Source of the DNA: CALXXL01 sp034926605 | GTDB taxonomy: Bacteria; Verrucomicrobiota; Lentisphaeria; Victivallales; Victivallaceae | Length of the DNA: 64,000 nucleotides | Direction of reading: 5' to 3' | Assembly (NCBI GenBank): GCA_034926605.1 | Contig: JAYFQV010000011.1 | Coordinates: forward strand, 1-64,000 | Shown here: positions 52,202 to 60,472 of the stretch, one piece after another | Numbering within the stretch: the stretch's first letter is position 1 | How the letters are laid out: each line of letters starts with the position of its first letter | The notes under the pieces: model-generated | What the model was told of the DNA's origin: nothing | Seen by the model: the letters and a program-made list of their open reading frames with translations, nothing else | The model's database searches: none | Translations under genes and position numbers: made by a program

Positions 52202-53368
52202 ATGCGTTCACTGCTGGAAAAGCTTGAACAATACTTCCTGCCTTTTATTCTCGGCCGTCCTCAGGCGCGGGCCCGCGACGTTGCGATAACCTCGGGGCTG
52301 TTTGTGGCTTCGCGGTTCTACCGCATGGTCACCCAGTTCCGCATCTGGCTGTACGATCGGCGTTTCTTTCGTTACCATGCGCTCGGTTGCCTGGTGGTCA
52401 GCATCGGCAACCTGAGCTGCGGCGGCACCGGCAAGACACCGGTGGTGGAGGTGTTCGCACGTTCGTTGCGACAGAAGGGGCGCAAGGTTGCGATCCTGTC
52501 GCGCGGGTACCGCAGCCGCAAGCGCTCGTTCTTCGAGAAACTGCGCGACCGCGGCGGTACCGAGGAGGAGACTCCGCCCAAGGTGGTATCCGACGGCGAG
52601 CGGGTGCTGCTCAATTCCGACTATGCCGGCGACGAGCCGTTCATGCTGGCCAGCAATCTGCCGGGCGTGGTGGTGCTGGTGGACAAGGATCGCGTAAAAA
52701 GCGGTCTTTATGCCATCGACAAATTCCAGACCGACACGTTGATTCTCGACGACGGGTTCCAGTATCTCCGGCTGCGTCCGCACATCAACATAGTACTGGT
52801 GGACGCCACCAGCCCGTTCGGCAACCATCATGTGCTGCCGCGCGGCATTCTGCGCGAACCGATCAAAAACATCCGCCGGGCCGACTATGTCTTTCTGACC
52901 AAATCATCCGGCGGCCACCGCAACCAGCATCTCCACCGGTTCATCCGTCGCCACAACCGGCGTGCGGAAATTATCGAATGCTGTCACATGCCGCAATATC
53001 TGGCCAGCGTGTTCGATCATGGTCATCGCCGCGAGCTGAGTTTCCTCAAACACAAGGCGGTGGCGGCGCTTTCGGGCATCGCCAATCCCGCCAGCTTCGA
53101 GAAATTCCTGGAGGATTTTGGCGCAAAAGTGGTTTATACCGAACATTATGCCGATCATCACCGCTATTCCGTGGGTGAAATCGAGCGCTTTGCCGCCGCC
53201 GCCCGCAAGGCCGGGGCCGAATTGCTGTTGACCACCGAAAAGGACGCGGTGCGTATTCCGCATGTTCAGGGGAAAATTCCGGAGTTCGATTTTCTGCGCA
53301 TCCAGATCGACATTCTAAGCGGCAAGGAGAACTTCGAGCAGTGCATCTCGCGAATCTGCTTCCTGTGA
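52202..53368 (+). CDS. lpxK: tetraacyldisaccharide 4'-kinase LpxK
   Basis: A 388-residue lipid A biosynthesis kinase. It has an N-terminal membrane-associated helix and Walker A VSIGNLSCGGTGKTP near 65; LSRGYRSR, DDGFQYLRL and VLVDATSPFGN follow, as in LpxK, and the catalytic His/Asp lie in the DDGFQ region. It adds the 4'-phosphate to the lipid A disaccharide. Length is slightly above the usual 330 or so. Together with the preceding synthase gene it forms an operon of unrelated functions. Confidence 0.95.
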   Translation: MRSLLEKLEQYFLPFILGRPQARARDVAITSGLFVASRFYRMVTQFRIWLYDRRFFRYHALGCLVVSIGNLSCGGTGKTPVVEVFARSLRQKGRKVAILSRGYRSRKRSFFEKLRDRGGTEEETPPKVVSDGERVLLNSDYAGDEPFMLASNLPGVVVLVDKDRVKSGLYAIDKFQTDTLILDDGFQYLRLRPHINIVLVDATSPFGNHHVLPRGILREPIKNIRRADYVFLTKSSGGHRNQHLHRFIRRHNRRAEIIECCHMPQYLASVFDHGHRRELSFLKHKAVAALSGIANPASFEKFLEDFGAKVVYTEHYADHHRYSVGEIERFAAAARKAGAELLLTTEKDAVRIPHVQGKIPEFDFLRIQIDILSGKENFEQCISRICFL

Positions 53369-53381
53369 CGACGGGTGAAGG

Positions 53382-54404
53382 TCAGTTCTTGCCGTCGGGA
53401 AGAGCGTACAGTATGGTTTCCATGCAGTGCTCCCCGTAGCATCGTAAATGGAACCGGTAGTCTTTCCTGAGGCTGTGCAGGTACAGAGGAATCGCAAAAA
53501 TATCCTCGGGCCGGTGATAGACCGCCACCGCCAGGCGCGGCGCGTGTCTTGCGATCGTTCGCGCCATCCCGGCCAATGCGGCGGCTTCTCCGCCTTCGAT
53601 GTCGAATTTCGCGTAGTCCGGCGGCTCGGAAAACAGGTCGTCGAGCCTGACCATTTCCACCTCCATGCCGGTTCCGTTCAGGCATCCGGCGCTTCCGGCG
53701 GCGGCGAAGCCCGCCTTGCCGGCCGCTTCTCCGGCGGCGGCCTGCACAAGTTCGACCCGTCCGGGGTGGTGTGCGGCGGTTTGGCGCAGTTTTTCGAAAT
53801 TGGCGGGGTCGGGTTCAAGCGCCAGAATGCGCCCCGCGTCCGGCGGCAGGGTGTCGCCGGTGAACGCACCGGTGTCGGCGAAAAAGAACCCGGATGGGAG
53901 GTTAAGCGGCACCGACGGATCGAAATACTGGTTCTTCTCCGGTTCCGGCGGCGGCAGGATTGTCCACGGTTCGCCCAGCCGGTGGCGGATTTGCAAGTCG
54001 AACAGCTCCCGGCTGGCGTTGTCCGCCAGCAACGCGCGTGCCGCGGTTATTTCGGCGGCGCGGCTTTCGAAGTATGCCGCCGGCGCAAGCCACATGAAAC
54101 TGCGCTTGAAATCGATCAGCCCGGACTGGTAAAAACTTTCAAAGTCGGTTATGTCGTCATATCCAAGTTTGGCGAGGTCGCTGGAAATACGGGCGACGCC
54201 GCATTCGCGCGGCGGGCTGAACACGGTCAGCAACACCGGATTTTTGCGGCAGCACAGATGCAGATCTTCCGGTGCCGCGATACGGATGCCGTCGAGTTCG
54301 CCGCGCCGGTGGCGGTCGAGAAAAACCAGTGGCCGCACCCCCGCCGCCAGCAGTGCGCGCGCAGTGTTTCCCGCGCCGTATACGATTAATTGCTTCAATT
54401 CCAT
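53382..54404 (-). CDS. FkbM-family methyltransferase-like protein
   Basis: A 340-residue protein (ATG 54404; the longer upstream frame lacks support). An N-terminal Rossmann-like segment (LIVYGAGNTARALLAAG) with VFLDRHRRGELDGI resembles nucleotide-sugar or Fe-S adapter domains. The SAM-dependent FkbM domain follows: FFADTGAFTGDTL, ALEPDPANFEKLRQ and KFDIEGGEAAALAGM. It likely methylates a sugar or other small molecule for cell surface or secondary products. Confidence 0.8.
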   Translation of the reverse strand: MELKQLIVYGAGNTARALLAAGVRPLVFLDRHRRGELDGIRIAAPEDLHLCCRKNPVLLTVFSPPRECGVARISSDLAKLGYDDITDFESFYQSGLIDFKRSFMWLAPAAYFESRAAEITAARALLADNASRELFDLQIRHRLGEPWTILPPPEPEKNQYFDPSVPLNLPSGFFFADTGAFTGDTLPPDAGRILALEPDPANFEKLRQTAAHHPGRVELVQAAAGEAAGKAGFAAAGSAGCLNGTGMEVEMVRLDDLFSEPPDYAKFDIEGGEAAALAGMARTIARHAPRLAVAVYHRPEDIFAIPLYLHSLRKDYRFHLRCYGEHCMETILYALPDGKN

Positions 54405-54441
54405 ACATAAAATATAGTGCCGGAAAAAATTAATACAAAAA

Positions 54442-54477
54442 AACCGCGTTCTCAAAGGGGATTAAAAGAACGCGGTT
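54442..54477 (-). terminator. terminator of the Val/Pro-rich protein gene
   Basis: AACCGCGTTCT pairs with AGAACGCGGTT around a 14-base loop, and T7 follows on the minus strand. Confidence 0.85.
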
Positions 54478-54495
54478 ACAGGGGAAATCGGATTT

Positions 54496-55035
54496 TCAAC
54501 GGCCACGCTGGCCGGGGCCGCCATGCCGGCCGCGCTGACCCGGGCCGTCGTGGGGGCCGGGGCTGTAATGGCGTCCGGGCCCGCCGTACCATCCGCGCGG
54601 CGCATAGTAATGTACCGGACGTATGAACGGGCCGGAAATCACCACCACCGGGTCAACCAGCGGCGGAGCGATGACCACCGGACTGATCACCGGTCGGGCC
54701 ACCACCACCGCAGGTTGAGCTACAACCATCGGAGGCTGGGCCACCACAACCTGAGCTGGAGCCACTATCACAGGCTGTGCCGTAACCGCTGGCTGTTCGA
54801 GCACCACCGGGGCAGGGGGAATCATGACCGGCGCGGCAACCACCGGTTGTTCGATCACTACGGGCTGCGGCATAACTACCACCGGGGCTTGCGGGGCCAC
54901 GATTGTCGGTACGACTATCTGCGGTGTGCCGATGGATATATCGATCAATCCGCCTACATTTATGTACACTCCTCCGGCGAATGCGGGAAACCCGGCGGAA
55001 AAAAGTAATAAAATGGCACCACACATCTTTTTCAT
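54496..55035 (-). CDS. secreted Val/Pro-rich protein
   Basis: A 179-residue protein with signal peptide MKKMCGAILLLFSAGFPAFA (or starting at Met4). The middle is PVVVxQP/APxVV repeats (PVVIEQPVVAAPVMI, QPVIVAPAQVVVAQPPMVV); the tail is Gly/His/Arg-rich (GPGRHYSPGPHDGPGQRG). This is low-complexity with no catalytic motif. It may be an outer-membrane or periplasmic structural spacer. No further gene is visible in 55036-55291. Confidence 0.65.
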   Translation of the reverse strand: MKKMCGAILLLFSAGFPAFAGGVYINVGGLIDISIGTPQIVVPTIVAPQAPVVVMPQPVVIEQPVVAAPVMIPPAPVVLEQPAVTAQPVIVAPAQVVVAQPPMVVAQPAVVVARPVISPVVIAPPLVDPVVVISGPFIRPVHYYAPRGWYGGPGRHYSPGPHDGPGQRGRHGGPGQRGR

Positions 55036-55291
55036 AGGTTATATGACTCCTTGGTTTAGTGACGTTGCGAGGTAATGGACATGCCGTTTTTCCAAAAAGT
55101 TTCAAGAAAAAAGTTTTTTACGTTTTTTTGTAAAAAACGGGAACATCGGCAATTTCCGTTGGTCTATAACAGTAGTAAACTTCTTTCTTTATTGCCCGGC
55201 CGCTCCGATGATTCTCCCAAACATCGGGGCGGCATCCCTTTTAAAGAGAATGGTTCCGGCTATGGAACTTGCGATGGAGGAGGAGGGAACG

Positions 55292-56935
55292 CTAATCTTT
55301 CCGTGCGCCGGCTGCTTGGAGCATCTCCATTATCTCGGGTTTGTCGGCGAAATAGAGAGGTAGGCAATCGTATTTTCCGGGCGCGTTGACGTCGGCTCCG
55401 GCGGCGATCAGGAACTTAACCCATTCGGTGAGACCTTCGCGGGACGCCCGGCAGAGCGGCGTATCGCCGCTTGCGTCTTTTGCGTTGACGTTCGCCCCGG
55501 CTTTCACCAGTGCGGCCGCGGCACCCATTTTATTGTTTTCCATCGCCGTCCACAAGGGGGGCTTGCCGCGGGTGTCGGTCTTGTTCGCATCGGCTCCGGC
55601 GGCGACCAGCAGCGGTATCGCCGCCGGGTTGTCGCCGGCGGCGGCGAACGACAACGGAAATATTCCGTTGCAACCGTCCGGATTCAAACCGGCTTTCAAC
55701 GCGGACTCGACTTTTGCGGTGTTTCCGCTCCAGGCGGCGACACAGAAGGTGGTGTTGTTCATGGTTTTGAATTCCGGGATATGCGCCCCGGCGCAGAGCA
55801 GCGCCAGCAGACATTCGCAACGGTTCAGTTCGCAGGCAAGCTCCGCCGCGCTACGGGTCTGGTCAACCTTCAGATTGGGATCCACTCCCCACGACAGCAG
55901 TTTTTTAAGCCGTTCAATGTCGCCTTTGCTGATGGCGCGGCGCAGATCTTCGGCTCCGGCTCCACGGGCGGCCAGCTGTCTGGCGCAGTCGGGATTGCTG
56001 TCGGCGTATTCCAGTACGGTTACGGGATGATCGGTGCAATCTTTCTGACCGTAGTCGCTTGTGGCTAACGGCGGACACGTTGATGTCTCGTTGATGTCGG
56101 CCCCGGCGGCCAGCAGCATGTCAATGGTTTCGGGGGTGCCCAGGCTTGCGGCGGTGAACAATGGCGGCGTCTTTCCGTCCGGCGTCTTCCCGATGTCGAC
56201 CCCGGCGGCGATCAGGCTTTTCAAAATATCGTTCCGTTTGTACATGATCGCCAAGCTGGCATCTTTGGCGATTGGCTTTGCCCCGGCGGCCAGCAAATCG
56301 TCTATAACATCCGGGCAGGATACCATTGCCGCCTGCAATGGTGTGAAAGTTTTTAAGCCGGAGAATTCAGGGGTTGCCCCGGCGGCCAGCAGCAGCCGAA
56401 CCGATTCGGCGTTTTGAGAGGATATTGCCATACGAAGCGGACTCAAATGATACTTCAGTCCAGCTGGAGGAACAAAATTGGGATCGGCGCCGGCGTCGAG
56501 AGCCGCCTGCATCTTCGGGATGTTGGCCATGTATGAATGAATTGCCAGCATGGTCAATCCGGCGTCCTCGGGCTTTACTCCGGCATCAAGAAGTCTTTTA
56601 AGTCTCCCTCCGCTTGGATCGTAAAGGGCCAATTGAGCAATAATAGTTTTTTCATCGGAACTTACATTCGCTCCATGCTCCAGCAGTAGCATACTTATCT
56701 CAAAATGGTCATAGCGGCTTAAGCGTCCCAAATAAAAATTCAAGTAGCTGCCGGTGGGCGGATTGGGGTCGGCTCCCAGCGCGAGCAGCAGTTTGGTCGC
56801 GGTGACGCTCTCTTCCCCGATCGCTAATTTCAGCAGAGCGCCGGAGTATGCCGTGAATGCCGCATACAGCAGCAGAAAAACGGTAACGGCGATGCCTCCG
56901 CCGATCAGCAGCCATTTGTAGACTGGCTTACTCAT
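55292..56935 (-). CDS. membrane-anchored ankyrin-repeat protein
   Basis: A 547-residue protein. The ATG at 56935 overlaps the ruvB stop (ATGA). N-terminal helix KWLLIGGGIAVTVFLLLYAAF anchors it in the membrane. The rest is at least twelve ankyrin units (KLLLALGADPN, TPLxxAxxxG, LLAAGADIN, VKFLIAAGADVNAPG). A protein-binding scaffold, probably periplasmic. A longer upstream frame would lie inside ruvB and is not supported. Confidence 0.85.
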   Translation of the reverse strand: MSKPVYKWLLIGGGIAVTVFLLLYAAFTAYSGALLKLAIGEESVTATKLLLALGADPNPPTGSYLNFYLGRLSRYDHFEISMLLLEHGANVSSDEKTIIAQLALYDPSGGRLKRLLDAGVKPEDAGLTMLAIHSYMANIPKMQAALDAGADPNFVPPAGLKYHLSPLRMAISSQNAESVRLLLAAGATPEFSGLKTFTPLQAAMVSCPDVIDDLLAAGAKPIAKDASLAIMYKRNDILKSLIAAGVDIGKTPDGKTPPLFTAASLGTPETIDMLLAAGADINETSTCPPLATSDYGQKDCTDHPVTVLEYADSNPDCARQLAARGAGAEDLRRAISKGDIERLKKLLSWGVDPNLKVDQTRSAAELACELNRCECLLALLCAGAHIPEFKTMNNTTFCVAAWSGNTAKVESALKAGLNPDGCNGIFPLSFAAAGDNPAAIPLLVAAGADANKTDTRGKPPLWTAMENNKMGAAAALVKAGANVNAKDASGDTPLCRASREGLTEWVKFLIAAGADVNAPGKYDCLPLYFADKPEIMEMLQAAGARKD

Positions 56936-57977
56936 TTTGAGGGGTTGCGGCGGCGAACAGGTCGCCGGGATCGGTCGTCCGGGCAGGGGGCGGGAGGTTG
57001 AGCTTCTTCCATGCGCGGGGTGCAGCCTGCCGCCCACGCGGAGTACGCACCAGATAGCCTTCCATGATAAGGAACGGCTCATATACTTCTTCCAGCGTGC
57101 CCTCGTCCTCGCCCACCGACACCGCGATGTTTTTGATGCCCACCGGGCCGCCGTGGAAATTGCAGATGATCGCCTCGAGGATGCGATTGTCCATTTCGTC
57201 CAGACCGTTGCTGTCGATGTTCAACATGGCCAGCGCGTCGGCGGCGATTTTTCCGGTGATGGTGCCGTCGGCCCGGACTTGCGCGAAATCGCGCGCCCAC
57301 GCCAGCAGCTTGTTTGCTATGCGCGGAGTACCGCGGCAGCGCCCGGCGATTTCTGCCGCGCCGTCCGGCGTAAGGTCGGCGTTCAGGATTTTCGCAGAGC
57401 GCAGCAGGATGGTCTGCAGGCTTTCCGGTTCATAGTAGTCCAGCCGGCAGGACAGCCCGAAACGCGAGCGCAGCGGAGCGGAGAGCATCCCCTGGCGGGT
57501 GGTCGCCCCGATCAGGGTGAAATGCGGCACATTGAGCCGCACCGAACGCGCGCCGGGACCCTGCTCGAGCATGATGTCGATGAAAAAATCCTCCATCGCG
57601 GAATAGAGGTATTCTTCGACGGTGGTATTGAGACGATGGATTTCGTCGATGAACAGTATATCGCCGTCCTGAAGCGAGGTCAGCAGTCCGGCAAGATCAC
57701 CGGGCTTTTCGATCACCGGCCCCGAGGAACTTTTGATAGCCCCGCCCTTTTCGTTGGCGATGATATAGGCCAGCGTGGTCTTGCCCAGCCCCGGCGGGCC
57801 GGAAAGCAGAATATGGTCGAGCGCTTCGCCGCGCCCCCGGGCCGCCTGAACGAACAGCTCGAGGCGTTCTTTTACCTTGTTCTGGCCCGGAAAGTCGGTG
57901 AATCGCTCCGGCCGCAGTTTCTGTTCCTGCGCCGGGTCCCGCTTATTTAAAGTTGAAGTGATAAAACGTTCGCTCAT
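56928..57977 (-). CDS. ruvB: Holliday junction ATP-dependent helicase RuvB
   Basis: A 349-residue AAA+ motor starting MSERFITSTLNKRDPAQEQK, with Walker A GPPGLGKT (60-67), Walker B FIDEIH, sensor 1 IGATT, Arg finger LRSRFG and the winged-helix RTPRGRQA. It drives branch migration with RuvA. Length is normal for the family. An upstream in-frame extension of 57 codons is not homologous. The gene for RuvA is not adjacent; instead an ankyrin gene overlaps its 3' end. Confidence 0.95.
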   Translation of the reverse strand: MSERFITSTLNKRDPAQEQKLRPERFTDFPGQNKVKERLELFVQAARGRGEALDHILLSGPPGLGKTTLAYIIANEKGGAIKSSSGPVIEKPGDLAGLLTSLQDGDILFIDEIHRLNTTVEEYLYSAMEDFFIDIMLEQGPGARSVRLNVPHFTLIGATTRQGMLSAPLRSRFGLSCRLDYYEPESLQTILLRSAKILNADLTPDGAAEIAGRCRGTPRIANKLLAWARDFAQVRADGTITGKIAADALAMLNIDSNGLDEMDNRILEAIICNFHGGPVGIKNIAVSVGEDEGTLEEVYEPFLIMEGYLVRTPRGRQAAPRAWKKLNLPPPARTTDPGDLFAAATPQNE

Positions 57978-58083
57978 CGGCTTGTTTTTCCGCTTAATCG
58001 GTGATAGATTAATAGACCACAATATCCGCTCTTTGCAAATGGCGGATCGAAAAAAAAGAGAGAAGAAAGGTTTTAACTCAAAA

Positions 58084-60072
58084 ATGGACCAGATGCAACA
58101 AATGAAATTGGCGGCCAACACCATCAGAACGCTGTCCGCCGATGCCATTCAGAAAGCGAACTCGGGACACCCCGGCCTGCCTCTCGGCGTGGCTGACTTT
58201 GCTTTCGTGTTGTTTTATAAATATCTGCGCCACAATCCGGCGAATCCGGCCTGGTTCGGCCGCGACCGCTTCGTTCTCTCCGCCGGGCACGGTTCGATGC
58301 TGCTTTACAGTATGCTTCACCTGTTCGGCTACGGCCTGACCATCGACGATCTCAAGGAGTTCCGGCAGTGGAACAGCCGCACGCCGGGTCATCCGGAATA
58401 CCATCTGACCCCCGGCGTCGAGGTTACCACCGGGCCGCTGGGCAGCGGTTTCGCTTCGGCGGTGGGCATGGCGGCGGCGTTCCGCCACTTCGCGGCGGCC
58501 GCCGGCATCGAAAAGTCCGGCTGTTTCGATCCCAAAATCTATGTGGTGGCCGGCGACGGCTGTCTGATGGAGGGTGGCACCTACGAGGCTTCCAGTCTTG
58601 CCGGGCATCTGAAGCTCGACAATATCATCTGTTTTTACGACAGCAACGAAATAACCATAGAAGGCTCCACCGGGCTGGCCTGCACCTGCGATGTACGCAA
58701 GCGCTTCGACGCCGCCGGGTGGCGGGTGCTGGAGATCGCCGACGCCAACGACCTTGCGCAATGCGACCGCGTGCTGGCCGCCGCGCAGCGCTCCGACGGC
58801 CGTCCGACCATCATCATCGGCCATACCGTGATCGGCTGGGGGGCGCCCAACAAGCAGGGTACCGCCGCCTGCCACGGCGCGGCGCTGGGCGAGGACGAGG
58901 TGGCGCTGTTGAAGAAGAACCTCGGCGTTGGTCCGGAGAAGTTCTTTGTGCCGGACGAGGTGCGAAAGCTTTGCGCCGAACGGCGCGAACAGTTGGCCGG
59001 CGATGCCGCCGCGTGGGATTGCAAATTCCGGGCGCTGCTTGATGCCGACCCCGAGCTTGCCGCCCGCATGGAATCGTTCATGAATCCGGTACTTCCCGCC
59101 GATTTGGAAGCGCAGCTTGCCGCCGCGGTGCCGACCGGCAAGACCGCCACCCGCGTTGCGGGCAGCGCGGTTCTTCAACGTGCCGCGGAGCTGGTGCCGT
59201 CCCTGATCGGCGGCGCGGCCGACGTGGGCAATTCCACCGGGACGCTGCTTAAAAAGGAATCCGATTTTACCGCCGCCGACCGCGCCGGCAGGAACTTGCA
59301 TTTCGGTGTGCGCGAACTGGCGATGGGCTGGCTGGCCAACGGCTTGGCGCTTTCCGGCCTGGCGATACCGTATTGCTCCACTTTCTTTGTGTTTTCCGAT
59401 TACATGAAGCCGGCGCTGCGGTTGGCCGCGCTGATGAAGCTGCATGTGATCTATGTGTTTACTCACGACTCGTTCTATGTGGGCGAAGACGGTGCCACCC
59501 ATCAGCCGATCGAACAGATTTCGATGCTGCGCAATATCCCCGGCATGACCGTGATACGCCCGGCCGACGCCGCCGAAACCGCACAGGCGTGGGCTTTGGC
59601 GTTGCGCCGCAGCGCGCCTGCCGCCCTGCTGCTGACCCGCCAGGGGCTTGAGCCGCTGCCGGAAGGCGTGGTGAAACCCGGCATGGTGGCGCGCGGCGCT
59701 TATGTCGTCAGCGATGATCCCGGTTTCGAGTACATCTTAATGGCTTCCGGTTCGGAGGTTGGTCTGGCGCTGAAGACGGCCGCGCTGCTGCGTGCCGGAG
59801 GAAAGAAGGTGCGCGTGGTGTCGGTGCCGTCGCAGGAGCTCTTCGCCGCGCAGGATGCGGACTATCGCGCCTCGGTTCTGCCGGGTGGAGACTTCAAACG
59901 GGTTTCGCTGGAAGCGGCCTGTACTTGCGACTGGCAGAAGTACCTGGGTTTCGACGGCCTTGCGATCGGGCTCGACCATTTCGGCTCGTCCGCGCCAGCT
60001 GAGGTGCTGGCCCGCGAGTTCGGCTTTACCCCCGAAGCGGTGCTTGAGCGGATTGAACGCCATTTCATTTAG
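58084..60072 (+). CDS. tkt: transketolase
   Basis: A 662-residue thiamin-diphosphate enzyme of the pentose phosphate pathway. SADAIQKANSGHPGLPLG near the N-terminus supplies the His, GDGCLMEGGTYEASSLAGH the ThDP motif (GDG...NN variant), and FSVRELAMGWLANG-like (FGVRELAMGWLANGLALS) the catalytic Glu. The ATG at 58084 was chosen because the frame before it, 69 codons, runs through the ruvB upstream region. Divergent from ruvB; the starts are 106 bases apart. Confidence 0.93.
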   Translation: MDQMQQMKLAANTIRTLSADAIQKANSGHPGLPLGVADFAFVLFYKYLRHNPANPAWFGRDRFVLSAGHGSMLLYSMLHLFGYGLTIDDLKEFRQWNSRTPGHPEYHLTPGVEVTTGPLGSGFASAVGMAAAFRHFAAAAGIEKSGCFDPKIYVVAGDGCLMEGGTYEASSLAGHLKLDNIICFYDSNEITIEGSTGLACTCDVRKRFDAAGWRVLEIADANDLAQCDRVLAAAQRSDGRPTIIIGHTVIGWGAPNKQGTAACHGAALGEDEVALLKKNLGVGPEKFFVPDEVRKLCAERREQLAGDAAAWDCKFRALLDADPELAARMESFMNPVLPADLEAQLAAAVPTGKTATRVAGSAVLQRAAELVPSLIGGAADVGNSTGTLLKKESDFTAADRAGRNLHFGVRELAMGWLANGLALSGLAIPYCSTFFVFSDYMKPALRLAALMKLHVIYVFTHDSFYVGEDGATHQPIEQISMLRNIPGMTVIRPADAAETAQAWALALRRSAPAALLLTRQGLEPLPEGVVKPGMVARGAYVVSDDPGFEYILMASGSEVGLALKTAALLRAGGKKVRVVSVPSQELFAAQDADYRASVLPGGDFKRVSLEAACTCDWQKYLGFDGLAIGLDHFGSSAPAEVLAREFGFTPEAVLERIERHFI

Positions 60073-60079
60073 GAATTAT

Positions 60080-60472
60080 ATGGAAGAACTCGAAGCAAAG
60101 ATCAAATCGATCATCGAGTACGATTCAAGATACGGTTCCGGAGCATACGAGCTGGTGCTGCGTGCGGTGGAACAGGCCGTGGACGGGCTTGAAAAGCCGC
60201 GTCATCTCGCCGCCCGCGAAGTGCTCGATTCCATCCGCACGCTCGGGGTCGAGAAGTTCGGCGCTTTTCGCGGCGAGGTCTTTTCCGAGTGGGGAGTGGC
60301 TTCCGCCTCCGACGTCGGGAACATAGTCTACAACCTGATCGCCGGCGGCCTGCTGCTGGCGGATGAAAAGGACGATCCCGCCGATTTCGATATCGAGTAC
60401 AACCTTGCCGGGTCCGGCTGCCGCGAAGGCGGGCTGGAACCGCCTGCTTCCGGAGTCACCAAGATTGAATGA
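60080..60472 (+). CDS. Minf_1886-family small protein
   Basis: A 130-residue soluble protein, starting MEELEAKIKSIIEYDSRYGS, with YELVLRAVEQAV, HLAAREVLDSIRTLGVEKFG and WGVASASDVGNIVYNLI. This combination is that of the Minf_1886/TIGR04138 family, as far as I know confined to Planctomycetes, Verrucomicrobia and Lentisphaerae. Function unknown. It lies 8 bases after transketolase and its last codons overlap the M16 peptidase start. Confidence 0.8.
   Translation: MEELEAKIKSIIEYDSRYGSGAYELVLRAVEQAVDGLEKPRHLAAREVLDSIRTLGVEKFGAFRGEVFSEWGVASASDVGNIVYNLIAGGLLLADEKDDPADFDIEYNLAGSGCREGGLEPPASGVTKIE

Noticed and set aside
58078..59502. 474-codon minus-strand open frame opposite transketolase
   Set aside because: It lies wholly within transketolase, has atypical His/Arg/Gly-rich composition, and lacks a start signal.
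60363..60464. M16 peptidase start at the ATG at 60363
   Set aside because: The extra residues are the Minf_1886 gene read in another frame; homology starts at the TTG at 60465.
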